Below, piece after piece: positions 1 through 10,801 of a DNA stretch of 64,000 bases; the first letter of the stretch is position 1; the number at the start of each line of letters is the position of its first letter. Source of the DNA: Wolfiporia cocos. Its lineage: Eukaryota; Basidiomycota; Agaricomycetes; Polyporales; Phaeolaceae. The notes beneath the pieces are model-generated. The model was not told the origin of the DNA and did no database searches. It was given only the letters and a program-made list of their open reading frames with translations. The position numbers and the translations under genes were made by a program. Location of the stretch: contig JACCLO010000033.1 in NCBI GenBank assembly GCA_029448655.1, forward strand, positions 62,001 to 126,000, read 5' to 3'.

Positions 1-2
1 GG

Positions 3-230
3 GAGATATCTAAGCCAACATTTGCAGATGCAAAGCGCACCGCTGTTGAAGTATTAGATGCTTGCCCGGTTGAGGTGATCAGACATTTTATAAATAGGTC
101 TTGGAGATTTCTAAGTGCTTATCGACTTGGGCTGACGGAGAAGGCGGTGGCGTGGGCTGTGCAGAAGCAGAAACGGCATCACCAGGTTTCTGAGCAGGCA
201 ATGTGGGCTATAGAATCGAGTATGAAGTAG
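3..230 (+). pseudogene. C-terminal fragment of a transposase-like protein, cut by the window edge
   Basis: An open frame enters from the left edge and stops at a TAG at 228-230 (76 codons). It holds the segment VEVIRHFINRSWRF followed by AYRLGLTEKAVAWAVQKQK. This looks like the C-terminus I associate with abundant DDE-transposase-like hypothetical proteins of basidiomycetes; the family assignment is from memory and not certain. No start is visible because the 5' part is outside the window. No terminal inverted repeat was found downstream, so the element border is unknown. It could also be the end of an ordinary host gene. Confidence 0.5.
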
Positions 231-1026
231 TCTACATATGATTTTGTCGTGAGCCGTTGGGCGCCTATAGGCATTTCAGGGCAAAAACTTGGTGGTGACC
301 AAAAAGTCGTGGGAAAAATATAGATAGGGCAGATTCGGACGTTTTGTGGCCTCTAGAGCTCAGATCCGCACTCAGAATGTGGTGAAAACCACTCAGAAAC
401 TCTTTACAGAATTTGCGGTGTTTGCTTGTCCAGGACTGTACTACCAACCCACAACAGCAAGCTTTGTCATCAGTCAGTCATTGTTTGTGTTTAGTGGCTG
501 AGCAGTTGGCATTCGTGATAGAGTCAATCAAGCAACAAAGAGGATTTTGATTCTCAACTTCAATAGACAGGGACCAAGGTATGTTATAAACTGGCAAGGC
601 AACTATATGCCCACCATTCAACTTGTATACATGAACAAGTATCTATGGATCACACGAAAATGGTGCACCATACAATGTCATGTTCCCCTCATACTAGTAT
701 CACATGGCCAACTCTGCCCCTTGTGCCATGATGCCACCTGCCACACAGCAATGTCAGGTTGCTTTTAACAGTATTTGAATGAACATTTGGTGCAAAATGC
801 TAGGGAGCAAAGCCTGCACTTTTCTCAAAAGCATGTGACTCATGTGACCTACACCAGCTTGAACCTTGTTGGTGCATGTTTACACCATTTCCATGTGGAG
901 GCCACGGCACTTAGTAGCCTGCTATGTGCGGCAGTTTGTTCATCTCGTCCATGCGTCTCATTTGCAAGGCGTTATAGACGTGTGCAGGCTGATTGCTTTC
1001 TACTTATCATCACTCAAAGCTCATCT
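231..1026. other. Stretch without a supported gene
   Basis: Only short overlapping ORFs are present, without recognisable domains, good splice signals or codon bias. The left part may be the 3' flank of the transposon fragment and the right part the promoter of the lectin gene. I see no repeat, tRNA or other structure here. Confidence 0.5.
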
Positions 1027-1879
1027 ATGCTGCCTGCGGCTGGGATCTACTACATCATAAATGTCCAAAGTGGGACCGCGTTGGAGGTGTTCGACGTAGC
1101 TGGAGGACAGGTCCATTTGGTTGGAAACCCGCTGGAAAAGAAGAAACCGAGTCAGCAGGTGGGCAACATGTATGAAACATTGACTCATGGAATCGCTCAA
1201 AGCTGCTAATCCTCAGTGGAGGCTAATTCCTGCACAGAGAGGGTACATCATACAGAATATGAGGCCGACACAGAGTGGCCTATTGTACATGACAGTGAGG
1301 AAGCTAGGTAATTCTGAACAGGTGGTGGCTACCCCTTATGTTGCCGCATGGGATATTCAGTCAGATTCATCACGTTATGAGGGGGCTGTGCGGTGAGTGT
1401 TGGCATCACATTAAGCATTGACAGCAAACATATTCAATGCGGACCCCTGACTGTATTCCACCTCGCAGATTCAACTGGCCAGCTACTAACTTTATGCTGG
1501 ACCTTCATTGGGGTTCCTCGAAACCAGGCACCAATGTGAGAGATCCTCCGCTTTATCACTCGTATGCGATATATAAGATATTGTGTGTAACATAAAATAG
1601 GTCGAAGTATATGCTTTTGGCAGAAACAATTCTAATCAACACTGGAAGCTGATACGCCACGAGACCTCGCCGGAGCCCTCGAGCCCCACGCAGTCAACTC
1701 ATGGTACCTCTCCACAGCCCATGGTCTCCACTTCTGTGCTTGTATCCGAAGATAGGGACTTCATCACGAGAGTGACTACAGTTACGACGATCATCAAAAC
1801 ACCACGATTTTCAGCGGGTTCGGATGTCAATTCAACATATCTTCCGGAAACGCCGACGGAGAGCTGTTTTGGAGAGTGA
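1027..1879 (+). CDS. Ricin B-type beta-trefoil lectin domain protein
   Basis: Four exons: 1027-1158, 1217-1392, 1469-1535, 1601-1879, giving 217 aa with all phases closing. The first ATG in frame precedes GIYYIINVQSGTALEV, a typical first strand of a fungal ricin-B/CBM13 beta-trefoil. Two QxW motifs are visible: QQW (residues about 43-45, with intron 1 between Q and W) and QHW in exon 4. Donors are GTGGGC, GTGAGT and GTGAGA; acceptors are CAG, CAG and TAG. The lectin fold covers about residues 1-140. The remaining 75 aa are Ser/Thr/Pro-rich and look disordered. There is no signal peptide or membrane segment, so a cytosolic carbohydrate-binding protein is likely, as for many fungal ricin-B lectins; its ligand cannot be told. 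A decayed copy of exon 4 lies downstream. Confidence 0.82.
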
Positions 1880-2391
1880 CTATCAGATGCTTCAATCTCA
1901 TCCACTGTACTCATAAATGTATGATCATCACATTTTGATCAGAGTATAGAGTCAATGAGCGTTGTATAGATAGCAATTCCGATTTTGCTATGTGCAGCTA
2001 GCTAAGTTCAACTCGTCACATGCTGGCTCAGGGAATAGCAGTAGCAATGCCTGTTTTTTTCTTTGAGAAGGCATGCGTCCAATATGCGTCATCAGAGATT
2101 AGTTGATCAAGTTGAGACTGGCCTTTATGACTGCCGAGGCTGCCCAGAACTGGCAATAATGACGTGCACCTGCTTAGTGTAGAAGTACAGCTATAGTGCT
2201 CATTGCGAACGGATAATTATGCTGATTTGTTTCATAAAAGTATTGTCCTATCTCTAAAAGATACGCCATTGGCAAGACCGAAATCGGCTGATCCTGCTCA
2301 TTTCGTCCATCGAGTACAAAGGTGCAACCAGTAGCATTGGCTTTCTGAGGCAAGGGCTGTCACAGGCGTGTATTTACATTGCGAAATACAG
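1880..2391. other. Intergenic, between the lectin gene and its decayed copy
   Basis: No ORF with support. If a complete second lectin gene once existed, its first three exons should have been here. I could not align exons 1-3 of the intact gene to this stretch, so they are deleted or beyond recognition. Confidence 0.4.
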
Positions 2392-2620
2392 GTATTTGTG
2401 AAGAGCTTTGGGTGATCCTTGCGGCGTCAGAAGTGGAGACTAACACGCTGTGAAGTGCTTCATGTGGATAACATCCCACCTCATGCGCAGAGCTCGGAGG
2501 GAGGAGCATCGACGCAAGGCATTTCTCAACCTACCGTCTCCGAGACGGTGCTGGTATACAACGGAGGATGTCGACTTCATCACCACCACGCGTACGAAGA
2601 CGACCTCGCGCTTATCCTAA
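2392..2620 (+). pseudogene. Decayed duplicate of the last exon of the ricin-B lectin gene
   Basis: A CAG acceptor at 2389-2391 is followed by a frame that matches exon 4 of the lectin gene: VFVKSFG, then a TGA where the intact gene has an Arg codon, then QKWRLTR against QHWKLIRHE. The downstream part matches only after a frame change: EDVDFITTTRTKTT against EDRDFITRVTTVTT. It ends at TAA 2618-2620. So this is a copy with one in-frame stop and at least one indel. Local duplication is inferred from the position 0.5 kb downstream in the same orientation. Confidence 0.65.
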
Positions 2621-2722
2621 ATCTGTCGAGATTACATAATTCTCCACATGGTCGGCACTGTATCTCATGCAGGTATCACTGTAGCACTACAGTAGTAGGT
2701 GTAGGCCACAATGCTACGACTG

Positions 2723-4316
2723 TCAGGATACATCTACCTTTTCATCTCTTGCAGCAAGCTTGTGCGCCATCGCCACCATAGCCTCCCTTGTCTCTCGTGA
2801 CGAGAATACCGCTGAATGTCCTAGTCCTTCCACGTACAGCACTTCCAGCCCATTCTCTCGCCACTCTCTCATAGGCTCCTCTGTGCTGGTAACGTGTCGC
2901 CAAATTTCGCGCGTGTCCATGAGGTGGTCGTCCCCTGCGATCACCAGGGCCACGCCACGCGGTGCCGACAAGTCGTCCCTGCAAATCGCGGTCTCCGAAA
3001 GAGCTAACGTTAAGTGGGCTGTGCGCGAAATGTCCGGGTCCCTGCACACAAAGTACCGCGTCCACAGGCCATTTGGGCGGTACACGAAGTTCGCAATGAG
3101 GTTGGGCATGAAGAGCAGGAGTGCGGCGGGGTCGATGAGCATCGCACTCGAGACTCTTCGCGAAAATGCAGGATCGCGCAACGCGTGGCCAGTCAGAAAG
3201 GTCCCATAGGAATGCCCGATGAGTGTGGCGTGTTCGAATCCATGGAAATCGAGTATCTGGGTGAGTGCCCCGAGGAACGCATCCCGCGGAAGGTGCATGC
3301 TCGTGATGCGCGAGCTAATTGGAAGGTCTTCAATGGCGATGATGCCAACTTTCGGATCGGCAGCACCTAGCTCATCGAGAAACGGCAAGTAGGGACTCAG
3401 TCCGACCTAAGGGAGGCTCAGGACATGAATTAATATAAGATATGCCACTTACTCCCACGCCATGCAGGAACAAAATCGGATCCTTCGTGGCAGAACGGTG
3501 CGGACGGTACCAGTACCCAAGTTCGGGATGTGATGATGGCTTCGCGAACACAGTTTGTACCCGAAAAGGGAAGCATGAAGTCAGCTTCTTCACCCGGTAA
3601 TGTGTATATCCTCGGCGGTATAAGGTTAGGCAGGCGCTGAAATCCATAAGTGAAACGATCTGCAGATAGGCATTGGTGAACATTTGAACGACATGTATGC
3701 GTCACAAACTGCTGACGAGATAATAAATCAATGGCCTATGGCTCATCATGATAGGATCGTGGGTATGCTTCGCACAACGGACGTTCTGATTATTCCCTTT
3801 CTCAAGGGTAAAGCCCATCGTCTTCTCAATGCGGGAAATATACCCCTCGATCTCTTCCTCCCAGTCTTTCTCTATCTTGTCCATCTCAGTGTTGAACAGT
3901 GCCCAGATGAGAAGCTCCCTGAGATTCTCCCGTTGAATCCGTATGGTAGGCGTTCGCGCATAGAACCATCCCGTCGCCTTGTCTGTTCGGCACAGGTACG
4001 GAAGCCACCGATCAAACAAGATTTGGCGCTCAGCCCGTGGCGGTACCGGTACTGCGGCGGGTCCCTGATAGAAGAGATAAACAAGTGGACGAATGCATGG
4101 TCGCACTTAGGAACGTACTGTGTTAATGATTAGTTTCCTAGGTAGATAGACTGCGAGATAGAAGAGAGCCTCCAAATGAGCGTACGCGGCGAGCCAGGGC
4201 GAATAGTAACCTCCGTCCGACACCCAGACGATACAGCAGAACACGATGCTGGTGGGGGCGATTAAACGGAAAATACTGATGATAATTGCAGCTAGGGCGG
4301 CCTCGAGTGTTAACAT
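2723..4316 (-). CDS. Membrane-anchored alpha/beta hydrolase (paralog 1, intact)
   Basis: Four exons on the minus strand: 4119-4316, 3717-4064, 3453-3659, 2723-3406, giving 478 aa. The start is the first in-frame ATG (4316), just after an in-frame stop. Residues about 1-60 hold two hydrophobic segments, consistent with an N-terminal membrane anchor. A charged helical region follows (about 67-182). The hydrolase core starts with the HGVG turn at the end of exon 3. The nucleophile elbow is GHSYG (Ser about 317), the acid is probably in AGDDH (Asp about 410), and the catalytic His is in GLGHS (about 448), so the triad is complete. The substrate is unknown. Exons 2 and 3 and intron phases match the neighbouring paralog exactly (348 and 207 nt). 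The donor of exon 2 (GTCAGC) is weak but matches the paralog position. Confidence 0.83.
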
Positions 4317-5113
4317 CGAGTGGGTGTGGGTAGCGATGGTATGAGGCGGCGCTTATTACTACGGGACGGACGACATTTTGAGGGAAAGTCCTTTAAGAAC
4401 ATACAGTAGCCCGAATCAATGGCGCCGTGAACAAGCGGCCATCTCGACCGCCCGTTACTAGAAATATGGGGTAACAGTAAAGACCCCGAGGAGGATAGCG
4501 CTGGGAATCGAAGCACCGACATCGTCACACTGGATAAAATTCGTTGCCAGATGCAAGTAGGACCAGGAAGAGAGCTTCTATGCAAATCCTCACTATAGCG
4601 TAGCAGTCATTAGACGTTCAATACAAGCTATGAGTCCTCCACGCCAGCTACGAACAAGCACACGCAGTCTTCAGTGTTGCGGAGTTATCTGGACATCGAT
4701 GGCCTTAAGTGTTTAGTGCGTAGGATAGTCATAACAATAACGTTTGCTGTCAGTACGGCATGTGCTATTGAAACATCGATCACCGGCTAGACATCGCCCC
4801 TATCACGCCCCATAGGCTATGTCGACTAGTTATGATCTGTCTCCTTCATGGTGTCAGGATAAAGCGCTGAAAGATTCCAAGCTTTAGAATCCGGTTGATG
4901 TCCCGAGTTTGATCAAACAGAGTAGATCTAGATGTTATTCGACCTGTTATCAAGCCGTTATTTTGTAGCCGTTATCGCCTTGATCGGTAGTGTGCGCCAC
5001 CTTTGCTCCCGAAACTGTGGCGGCGTGGCTATGTGGCAACGCCATTTGCAATGAGCAGCAACCATAGCTCATAGGTATATATAACCCAACAGATGATTTA
5101 CTGGCTGCCTATA
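4317..5113. other. Spacer between the two hydrolase paralogs
   Basis: This stretch must hold the promoter of the intact hydrolase (right of 4316, minus strand) and the 3' end of the frameshifted one. A 91-aa minus-strand ORF at 4310-4585 has no homology to the longer N-terminus of the paralog and is not supported. No other feature seen. Confidence 0.45.
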
Positions 5114-6794
5114 TTACACCTGCTTTTCTTCCGGATTTACCATTCTGACCACCATGTCTACGATCTCAGCAATTGCAACCGGGGACGCAAAAACCCCAGA
5201 GTGGCCCAGTTCTCTGTAGTACAGAACCTCCATTCCATCCTTCTTCCAATTTGTAGCAGATACTCCCTCCTCCGACTCTGTAAGATATTGCCAGATCTCC
5301 TTGGACTCGATGAGATGGTCCTGCCCCGCGAGTACGACGCCAACGCGGCGACTCGCAGGAAAATCATCCTTCCAGAGCGCGCTCTCCGCGAAGAGAATGT
5401 GCGCTGGACGGTGTGTGCGATGTCGGGGTCGCGGCACACGAAGTACGACATCCAGCGTGCGCTCGAGCGATAGACAAAGTTTGTTGTCAGCTTGGGCATG
5501 TACAGCACAATTGCAACCGGGTCCACAAGCACGATGCTGGAGATTCGATGCGAGAGAGAAGGGTCGCGGAAAGCGCGCCCTGCGAGAACAGTACCGTATG
5601 AATGCCCTATGAGCGAGGCTCGGGGGAGCGCGTGGTGGTCCAGGATGCGTGCCAGGGCAGCAATGAACTCTTCCCGGCGGAGGTGTGATGGAGTAATGTG
5701 CGAGCTGATGGGTAGATCTTCGATCACAATGATTCCGATGTCGGGGTCGGCTGCTGCCAAATTTCGTATAAAGTCGAGGTAGGGGAATAGGCCAACCTAG
5801 AATACTTATTTTGTCAGCACCAGCTGAGAGTCATTGGATACAACCAACGTACTCCAACACCATGGAGAAAAATCACAGGATCCTTCGTTCTGGAACGATG
5901 CGAGCGATACCAGTATCCCACAGTTGGGCATGGAGAAGGACGTGAAAAGATTGTTTGTATTCGTACGGGGAAGCACATTGCCCAATCCTTAATCCGCAAA
6001 TGGCTGAAACCCAGACGGCGCATAGTTATGCAGGCCTCGAGATCAAATACAGACACGATCTGCGCGTGGATTGAAACAGGACTGTAACGGCATGTATCAT
6101 CATGCTTACCAGGTAATATAGCAACGGCCTGTGGCTCATCCAGACACGGTCTTGAGTGTATTTCATACAGCGGACTTCTTCATTGCGCCCATTCGCGAGA
6201 GTGTGTCCGATACGTTCTTCGACCTGCTTGACGTACTCGTTGAGCTCATCCTTCCATTCTTTGCGCAATCCATGTGGTTCCGTAGAGAACAAAGCCCACA
6301 ATAGGAGTTCTTCTACATTCCCCCGCTGGAGTTGAGCAGAAGGATCCCGTGCATAGAACCATCCAGTGGCAGTATGCGACCGAAACATGAAAGGAAGCAT
6401 TCGCCTGAACAGTGCTTGTCGCTCTACATGGTCCAGGAGCGGTGGACACACTGTGGGCTTCGTACGAAATCAGGAATGCACGTCATTGAACGCACGATCA
6501 CAGCGCGCCACATACCTCGTTAAGATACTGTTTTCTAGGCAAGTATATAAGCAAGTAAAAAAGCATCTCAGTGGCTGCATAAGCCGCAAGCCACTTAGAC
6601 CAGATCGCCCCCCCCAGGAGTAGGCAGGCAGAAGAGTAAACAATACTAGCGGGTGCGACACAGCGCATGGCGCCAATGACTGCATATGCAGACGCAGCAT
6701 CGACATAAGGCAACGAGAGGAATTTCAGCATATTGGGAAGCTCCAACGTGTAGGATCCGCGCTGAAGCGACGAGGGAGGTGGATCTAACGCCAT
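5114..6794 (-). pseudogene. Membrane-anchored alpha/beta hydrolase (paralog 2) with a 1-nt frameshift
   Basis: Exons 6516-6794, 6110-6457, 5853-6059 and 5114-5796 on the minus strand. Exons 2 and 3 have the same lengths and phases as in the upstream paralog. The last exon is 683 nt instead of 684. The frame breaks at about 5396-5402, between DIAHTVQRT and ILFAESALWKDDF; one missing base there explains the shift, and both halves then align without gaps to paralog 1. Everything else looks functional: two N-terminal hydrophobic segments, HGVG, GHSYG, LAGQDHL and ELGHSG. As read, the protein stops after the shift and loses the catalytic Asp and His. It is either a young pseudogene or a sequencing error. 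Both copies lie head to tail, so a tandem duplication is inferred. Confidence 0.78.
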
Positions 6795-8094
6795 CGCTCT
6801 TCAAATGCCTAGCCTTTATAGATTACGGAGTGATTGGCGACCCGTACTATTGGAGGCTGGAGAGAATAGTAGACTGCTGTAGTTGACAGCAAGGCTCGTC
6901 ACTGAAAGTTGGAAATTGAACGCGCTGGGACCGCGGCGTTCGACACTTTTCTGATGCTAGAACATAAGCGGTATGGCTTCGTACACGGTCGAGAGTTAAT
7001 TACACACAAAGTTCATGGTGCTCTGCATGCGAGAGGACTAGGGTCGCATTTATGACGCTACCGCCACTGCCGAGTTGAGCCGCTGTAGCCAGGAAGGAAT
7101 TTATAGATGGAGCGTGCCGATTGCCCTCCTGTGGCGGGATAAGAATGGGGCTACCATCAGTCGCATGATGCAATATGACGTTTAGCAGTATATGGAGGCC
7201 GACGGAGCCGGAATCGTCAGTACAAGACGCACAATGCTGCTGTTGAACTTCAGTGGTCGTGAGATCGCAAGGCCGCGTGTTACTGGAGCCACAACTTCTG
7301 TAGCGCGCATGGCGCTGCTGTTCGCCCCTTTGGCCGCGGAGTAAGCATACGGAAGTAGTTCCAGTGGTTCGGATGGCCTAATATCACATTGCAGTCAGTT
7401 CTAAAAGCATCATGAGTGGGACGCACAAGATACAAGAATGCGTGAATCGAGAGCGATAGCTTTCGTTCGGCCAGACTCCGAGAGCAAGTCACATATATAA
7501 TGGCATGAATTATGAATTTAGACTGATCGGGTAGGAGCGCGCGATTGAAAACAACGCTGCACGTGCTACGGGAGAGAATTTTATGCTTTTTGGAGGGAGA
7601 GGAATGCAGACAAGCGTCCCTTGGACCAGAAAGGAGCACGGTCCGACCATCCTCCATTGGAACAGGCGTATCATTCAATGCTTCTTGTAATGGTGGCATA
7701 TTGCTAGCTGCCTGGGACTGAGCGAGGACCGTCGTCAATTGTCGTGATCGGTGGATGATTTGGTCATAGCCGAACCGTTCGATCTTGTTTGGTACCTTGT
7801 CACGTTCCATTCCATGTGATGTCCTGGGCACGAGTGGGGGCCGCGATCTTTTCTCAACGAATGGGCGATATAAATGACGACACCCGGCAGCTCTTTCGAT
7901 CTTTCGCATTCCTAGCCGAGGTGGTATGTGAATTACACCATCATCTCAGTGCTCAGCGCTCAGTGCTGCCTCAGCATAGGACTCCACAACAATATTGCCA
8001 CAGGTGATGCCCTTGCGCGTGGATCGCTGATAGTAACCGATGCCCTGACCTGCCGCGGAATGCCACACGTTATCACTTGTGGCTCAGGTCCTGT
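6795..8094. other. Gene-poor stretch upstream of hydrolase paralog 2
   Basis: Apart from a doubtful 209-codon minus-strand ORF (7280-7909), I see no gene, repeat or RNA. The part next to 6794 is the likely promoter region of the second hydrolase gene. Confidence 0.4.
7280..7909 (-). CDS. Hypothetical ORF, 209 codons, doubtful
   Basis: A single open frame from ATG (7907-7909, minus) to a stop at 7280. The middle (about residues 70-110) reads like an ordinary soluble protein, with MPPLQEALNDTPVPMEDG. No domain, membrane segment or signal peptide is recognisable, and no convincing introns extend it. It may be a remnant exon of a lost gene or a chance ORF. I do not assign a function. Confidence 0.2.
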   Translation of the reverse strand: MRKIERAAGCRHLYRPFVEKRSRPPLVPRTSHGMERDKVPNKIERFGYDQIIHRSRQLTTVLAQSQAASNMPPLQEALNDTPVPMEDGRTVLLSGPRDACLHSSPSKKHKILSRSTCSVVFNRALLPDQSKFIIHAIIYVTCSRSLAERKLSLSIHAFLYLVRPTHDAFRTDCNVILGHPNHWNYFRMLTPRPKGRTAAPCALQKLWLQ

Positions 8095-8102
8095 ATTGAT
8101 GC

Positions 8103-8716
8103 TAGTGATGTGCCAGGCCCGGCTTTGGGCCATAGGCCGGGCCGGGCCAAGCCCTACTTAGGCCGGGCCCTAGGCTTGAGACGGCCCAGGGCCCGGCTTG
8201 TGTCTCAAGCCAGGCCGGGCCAAGCCGTGAGCCCTGGGCCTGAAAGCTCTAACAGATAAAATGGCTAGTAACTATGTATAAGGGTAGCAGTATGCCATAT
8301 TCCAACGAAGTATGTCTATATTTTTAAATTCAAGCAAGAGGATAGTCCCATGGATTGAATTCTTCGTGCTGAAGCCTGTCGCTCACTTTTGGGCGCCTAT
8401 ACGATGCCCCATTTGGAAGGCGCGCCACAGAGCACCGTGCCGGTGAAATGATGATTTCACACTATCATTCACTAATTATTGAAGATACTGGAGCTTGGCT
8501 TTGTCAGAAGATAGTTGGAGAAGGTACGTTATGAGTTTGTGTGGCTACAGTGATGATCATCCTCACAGTGCCAGGCCCCAGGCAAGCCCCAGGCCGGGCC
8601 GGGCCAAGCCGTGGGCCGTCAATGGGGGCCCGGCCTGAGGTTTTGAAAAGCCAAGGCCGTCCAAAGCCGGGCCAAAGCCGGGGCTTTTGAGCCGGGCCGG
8701 GCCTGGCACATCACTA
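8103..8716. mobile_element. Non-autonomous hAT-like MITE, 614 bp, with 8-bp target-site duplication
   Basis: The element starts TAGTGATGTGCCAGGCCCGG and ends with the inverse complement, CCGGGCCTGGCACATCACTA, apart from one base. It is flanked on both sides by the 8-bp direct repeat ATTGATGC (8095-8102 and 8717-8724). An 8-bp TSD and TAG..CTA ends fit the hAT superfamily. About 150 bp at each end is packed with GCCGGGCC-type words; the middle is AT-richer and unrelated. There is no coding capacity. The exact TSD suggests a fairly recent insertion. A second element of nearly the same size lies at 26527-27142. Confidence 0.85.
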
Positions 8717-8724
8717 ATTGATGC

Positions 8725-10672
8725 TTGCACAGAAGTGGCGCGAAAATCAAACGGGATTCAGATTTCCTGAAAATGATAGCTGTGCAACGACTAAGCGCTA
8801 AAGGACCGTTCTCTTCGTTCTCGCATTAACGATGGGTCGACTTTATGCGTTCGAGGGCCTAGTAACATCCGCTGCCTTTTTGTTGAGCTGACTCGTAGTG
8901 CTCCTAATGTACAAATCGGCGCTTTTGGCGGTCACATTCGCGGCTTGTCCAGCTGCCCGCCCACCACCAGGAGCATATCTGATTCTGCCGGCGACGACGG
9001 AATAGTGGCGTACCCCAACTCACTCTGCCCAGTGAATATGTCGGGAATTATTTCATATCTCGCATTCAAGCGCTCATTGTAAATGGAAATATATTTAGTT
9101 GCAATGCAATTATAATCGCACCACAATCGCATTACAGTCGAATTGCAGGGGACTATGACCTTCATGTAATTCGTATGATCACTGACGCCGTTCTGGTAAC
9201 ACTGTGACTAATCACAATCAAGTTGCTATCTAATCACAGTGCCCGTTTGGTCGCGGTTAAAAGGTTGCAACATAGATAGCGCTTTGTTGCTCCGAGTCTC
9301 AGCGTCAGCAATGCTCGCCCATTGTCTCTTTTTTTCGCAATGCGAACTGTCTTCTACTACTGATTTGTAATGCCTTTGCCTGGGGAGCGCGGCGAGCGTT
9401 CCCAATAGCGTAAATTTGCTATCGGGTCAGGAGTGCAGTCAAGGCCGCGCGTACCGAGGGAGAGGGATGCGGCTGGAATGGCTGACAAACCGGCGTTCTC
9501 TGGCACAACCCGACTCGCCCCCGACCCTTCAGATAGGCTATTGAATATTTCTTGGCGCGGTAGCAGTTCCAAATCCCTACAGCTGCTCAGCGTGCGAGCG
9601 GGCAACCGGGGACTTGTATGTTTGAGCTAGCATGATAAGCTTCATTCTGATAATAGAACACTGGTAGCAAGAATTAGCCGTCGCCAAGACTTGTGTCGCA
9701 CGGACTAAGCGCATCAAGCATACGAGGGTTTCTAGGGTGAAGGCGAGGGCGCATGTTGCGCATAATCCCATCTACTGGAGAAATCCATCTGTTAAGGTCC
9801 CGGCTTATTGTGAACTCCATACTGGCGTACCGACGATCTGTGCATGCCGGCTCACAACGGGGCTTTTACGAACCTTGGAAGCCGTAGATCTTGCTCCCAC
9901 TGGTCGCATACGCTGATCACTACTGCGCTCTGCGTCATTCACTGTATTCATTGCGCATGGCCACGTCCGCCTGGGAAAGCGTTCTTGCTCCAGTCCGAAA
10001 CGAAACGTAGACGCCAGACTGCCACAATCAAGATCTGCGACGAGCGCCCGGTATTTGTGGCACGATTCTCAAGGAGGCCTCGGCAGAATGTCTGATCCCT
10101 CCGGGATGGTGTTTGCATGGCAACAAATTCGTCATCCTCCTCTTGACTCACATCTGGCCACATCCACCGCGATGTCTGGGCTGCCGTGCGAGCTTCCGAT
10201 AGCGCAGGCTGGGCCAGCTCGTGGATCTGCACCTCGTTGTGGACACTATTTCACATTTAATTATAAGCCGTGCCTGCGCGCCCTGCACCTTGCCCTCGTT
10301 GCCGGCCGGCGCGCTGCCGCGTACGTTGCGGAGGGTAACGGTTGGTCAGCGCAACGCAGACGCTGGATAGGTTTAAAGTTTAAACCGCAAGATCAGATCT
10401 GGTGTTTCTTCCGTGGCGGAGGGCGGAGCTGGCAGTGGTTCGGCATGTGGGAAGAGAGATGCGAGTATCAGCTTCAGTGGTCTCGAGCTGCGGCCCTCGT
10501 AGCTCTGAGCCTCGAATGTCGCTCAGTCATCGCAGGAGGTTCGGCGGAGGAGAGCCAAATGCGGGGCTGCCGTTCCTGACGAATTTGATGCGATCAGGTC
10601 GCAAATGGAAAGCACGTGGATGGGTGGCTATAGGATTAGCGCCGACGAGACTATGCGCTGAGCTCGCTGTTG
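8725..10672. other. Gene-poor stretch left of the PH-domain gene
   Basis: Several ORFs of 60-174 codons overlap on both strands (for example 10055-10579 plus), but none has a domain or splice context I can support. The right end is the promoter and leader of the PH-domain gene. No repeat or RNA seen. Confidence 0.4.
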
Positions 10673-10777
10673 TCTGTCCTCTCCTCGCTGCCGTCTGTCC
10701 TCTCCTCGCTGCCGTCTGTCCTCTCCTCGCTGCCGTCTGTCCTCTCCTCGCTGCCGTCTGTCCTCTCCTCGCTGCCC
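10673..10777 (+). repeat. Five tandem copies of a 21-bp unit upstream of the PH-domain gene
   Basis: The unit TCTGTCCTCTCCTCGCTGCC plus G is repeated five times with almost no changes. The length is a multiple of three, so all frames stay open across it, which creates several spurious ORFs. It lies before the first ATG of the PH-domain gene, so it is probably in the 5' leader or promoter. If translation started upstream it would encode LPSVLSS repeats, but an in-frame TAG at 10637-10639 and the lack of an upstream ATG argue against this. Confidence 0.85.
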
Positions 10778-10801
10778 CGATCCCGCTCCTCGCCGTCTGC
10801 G

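Noticed and set aside
8077..8259. Short ORF of Gly/Pro/Arg composition
   Set aside because: It lies in the CCGG-rich end of the MITE and is a by-product of that repeat.
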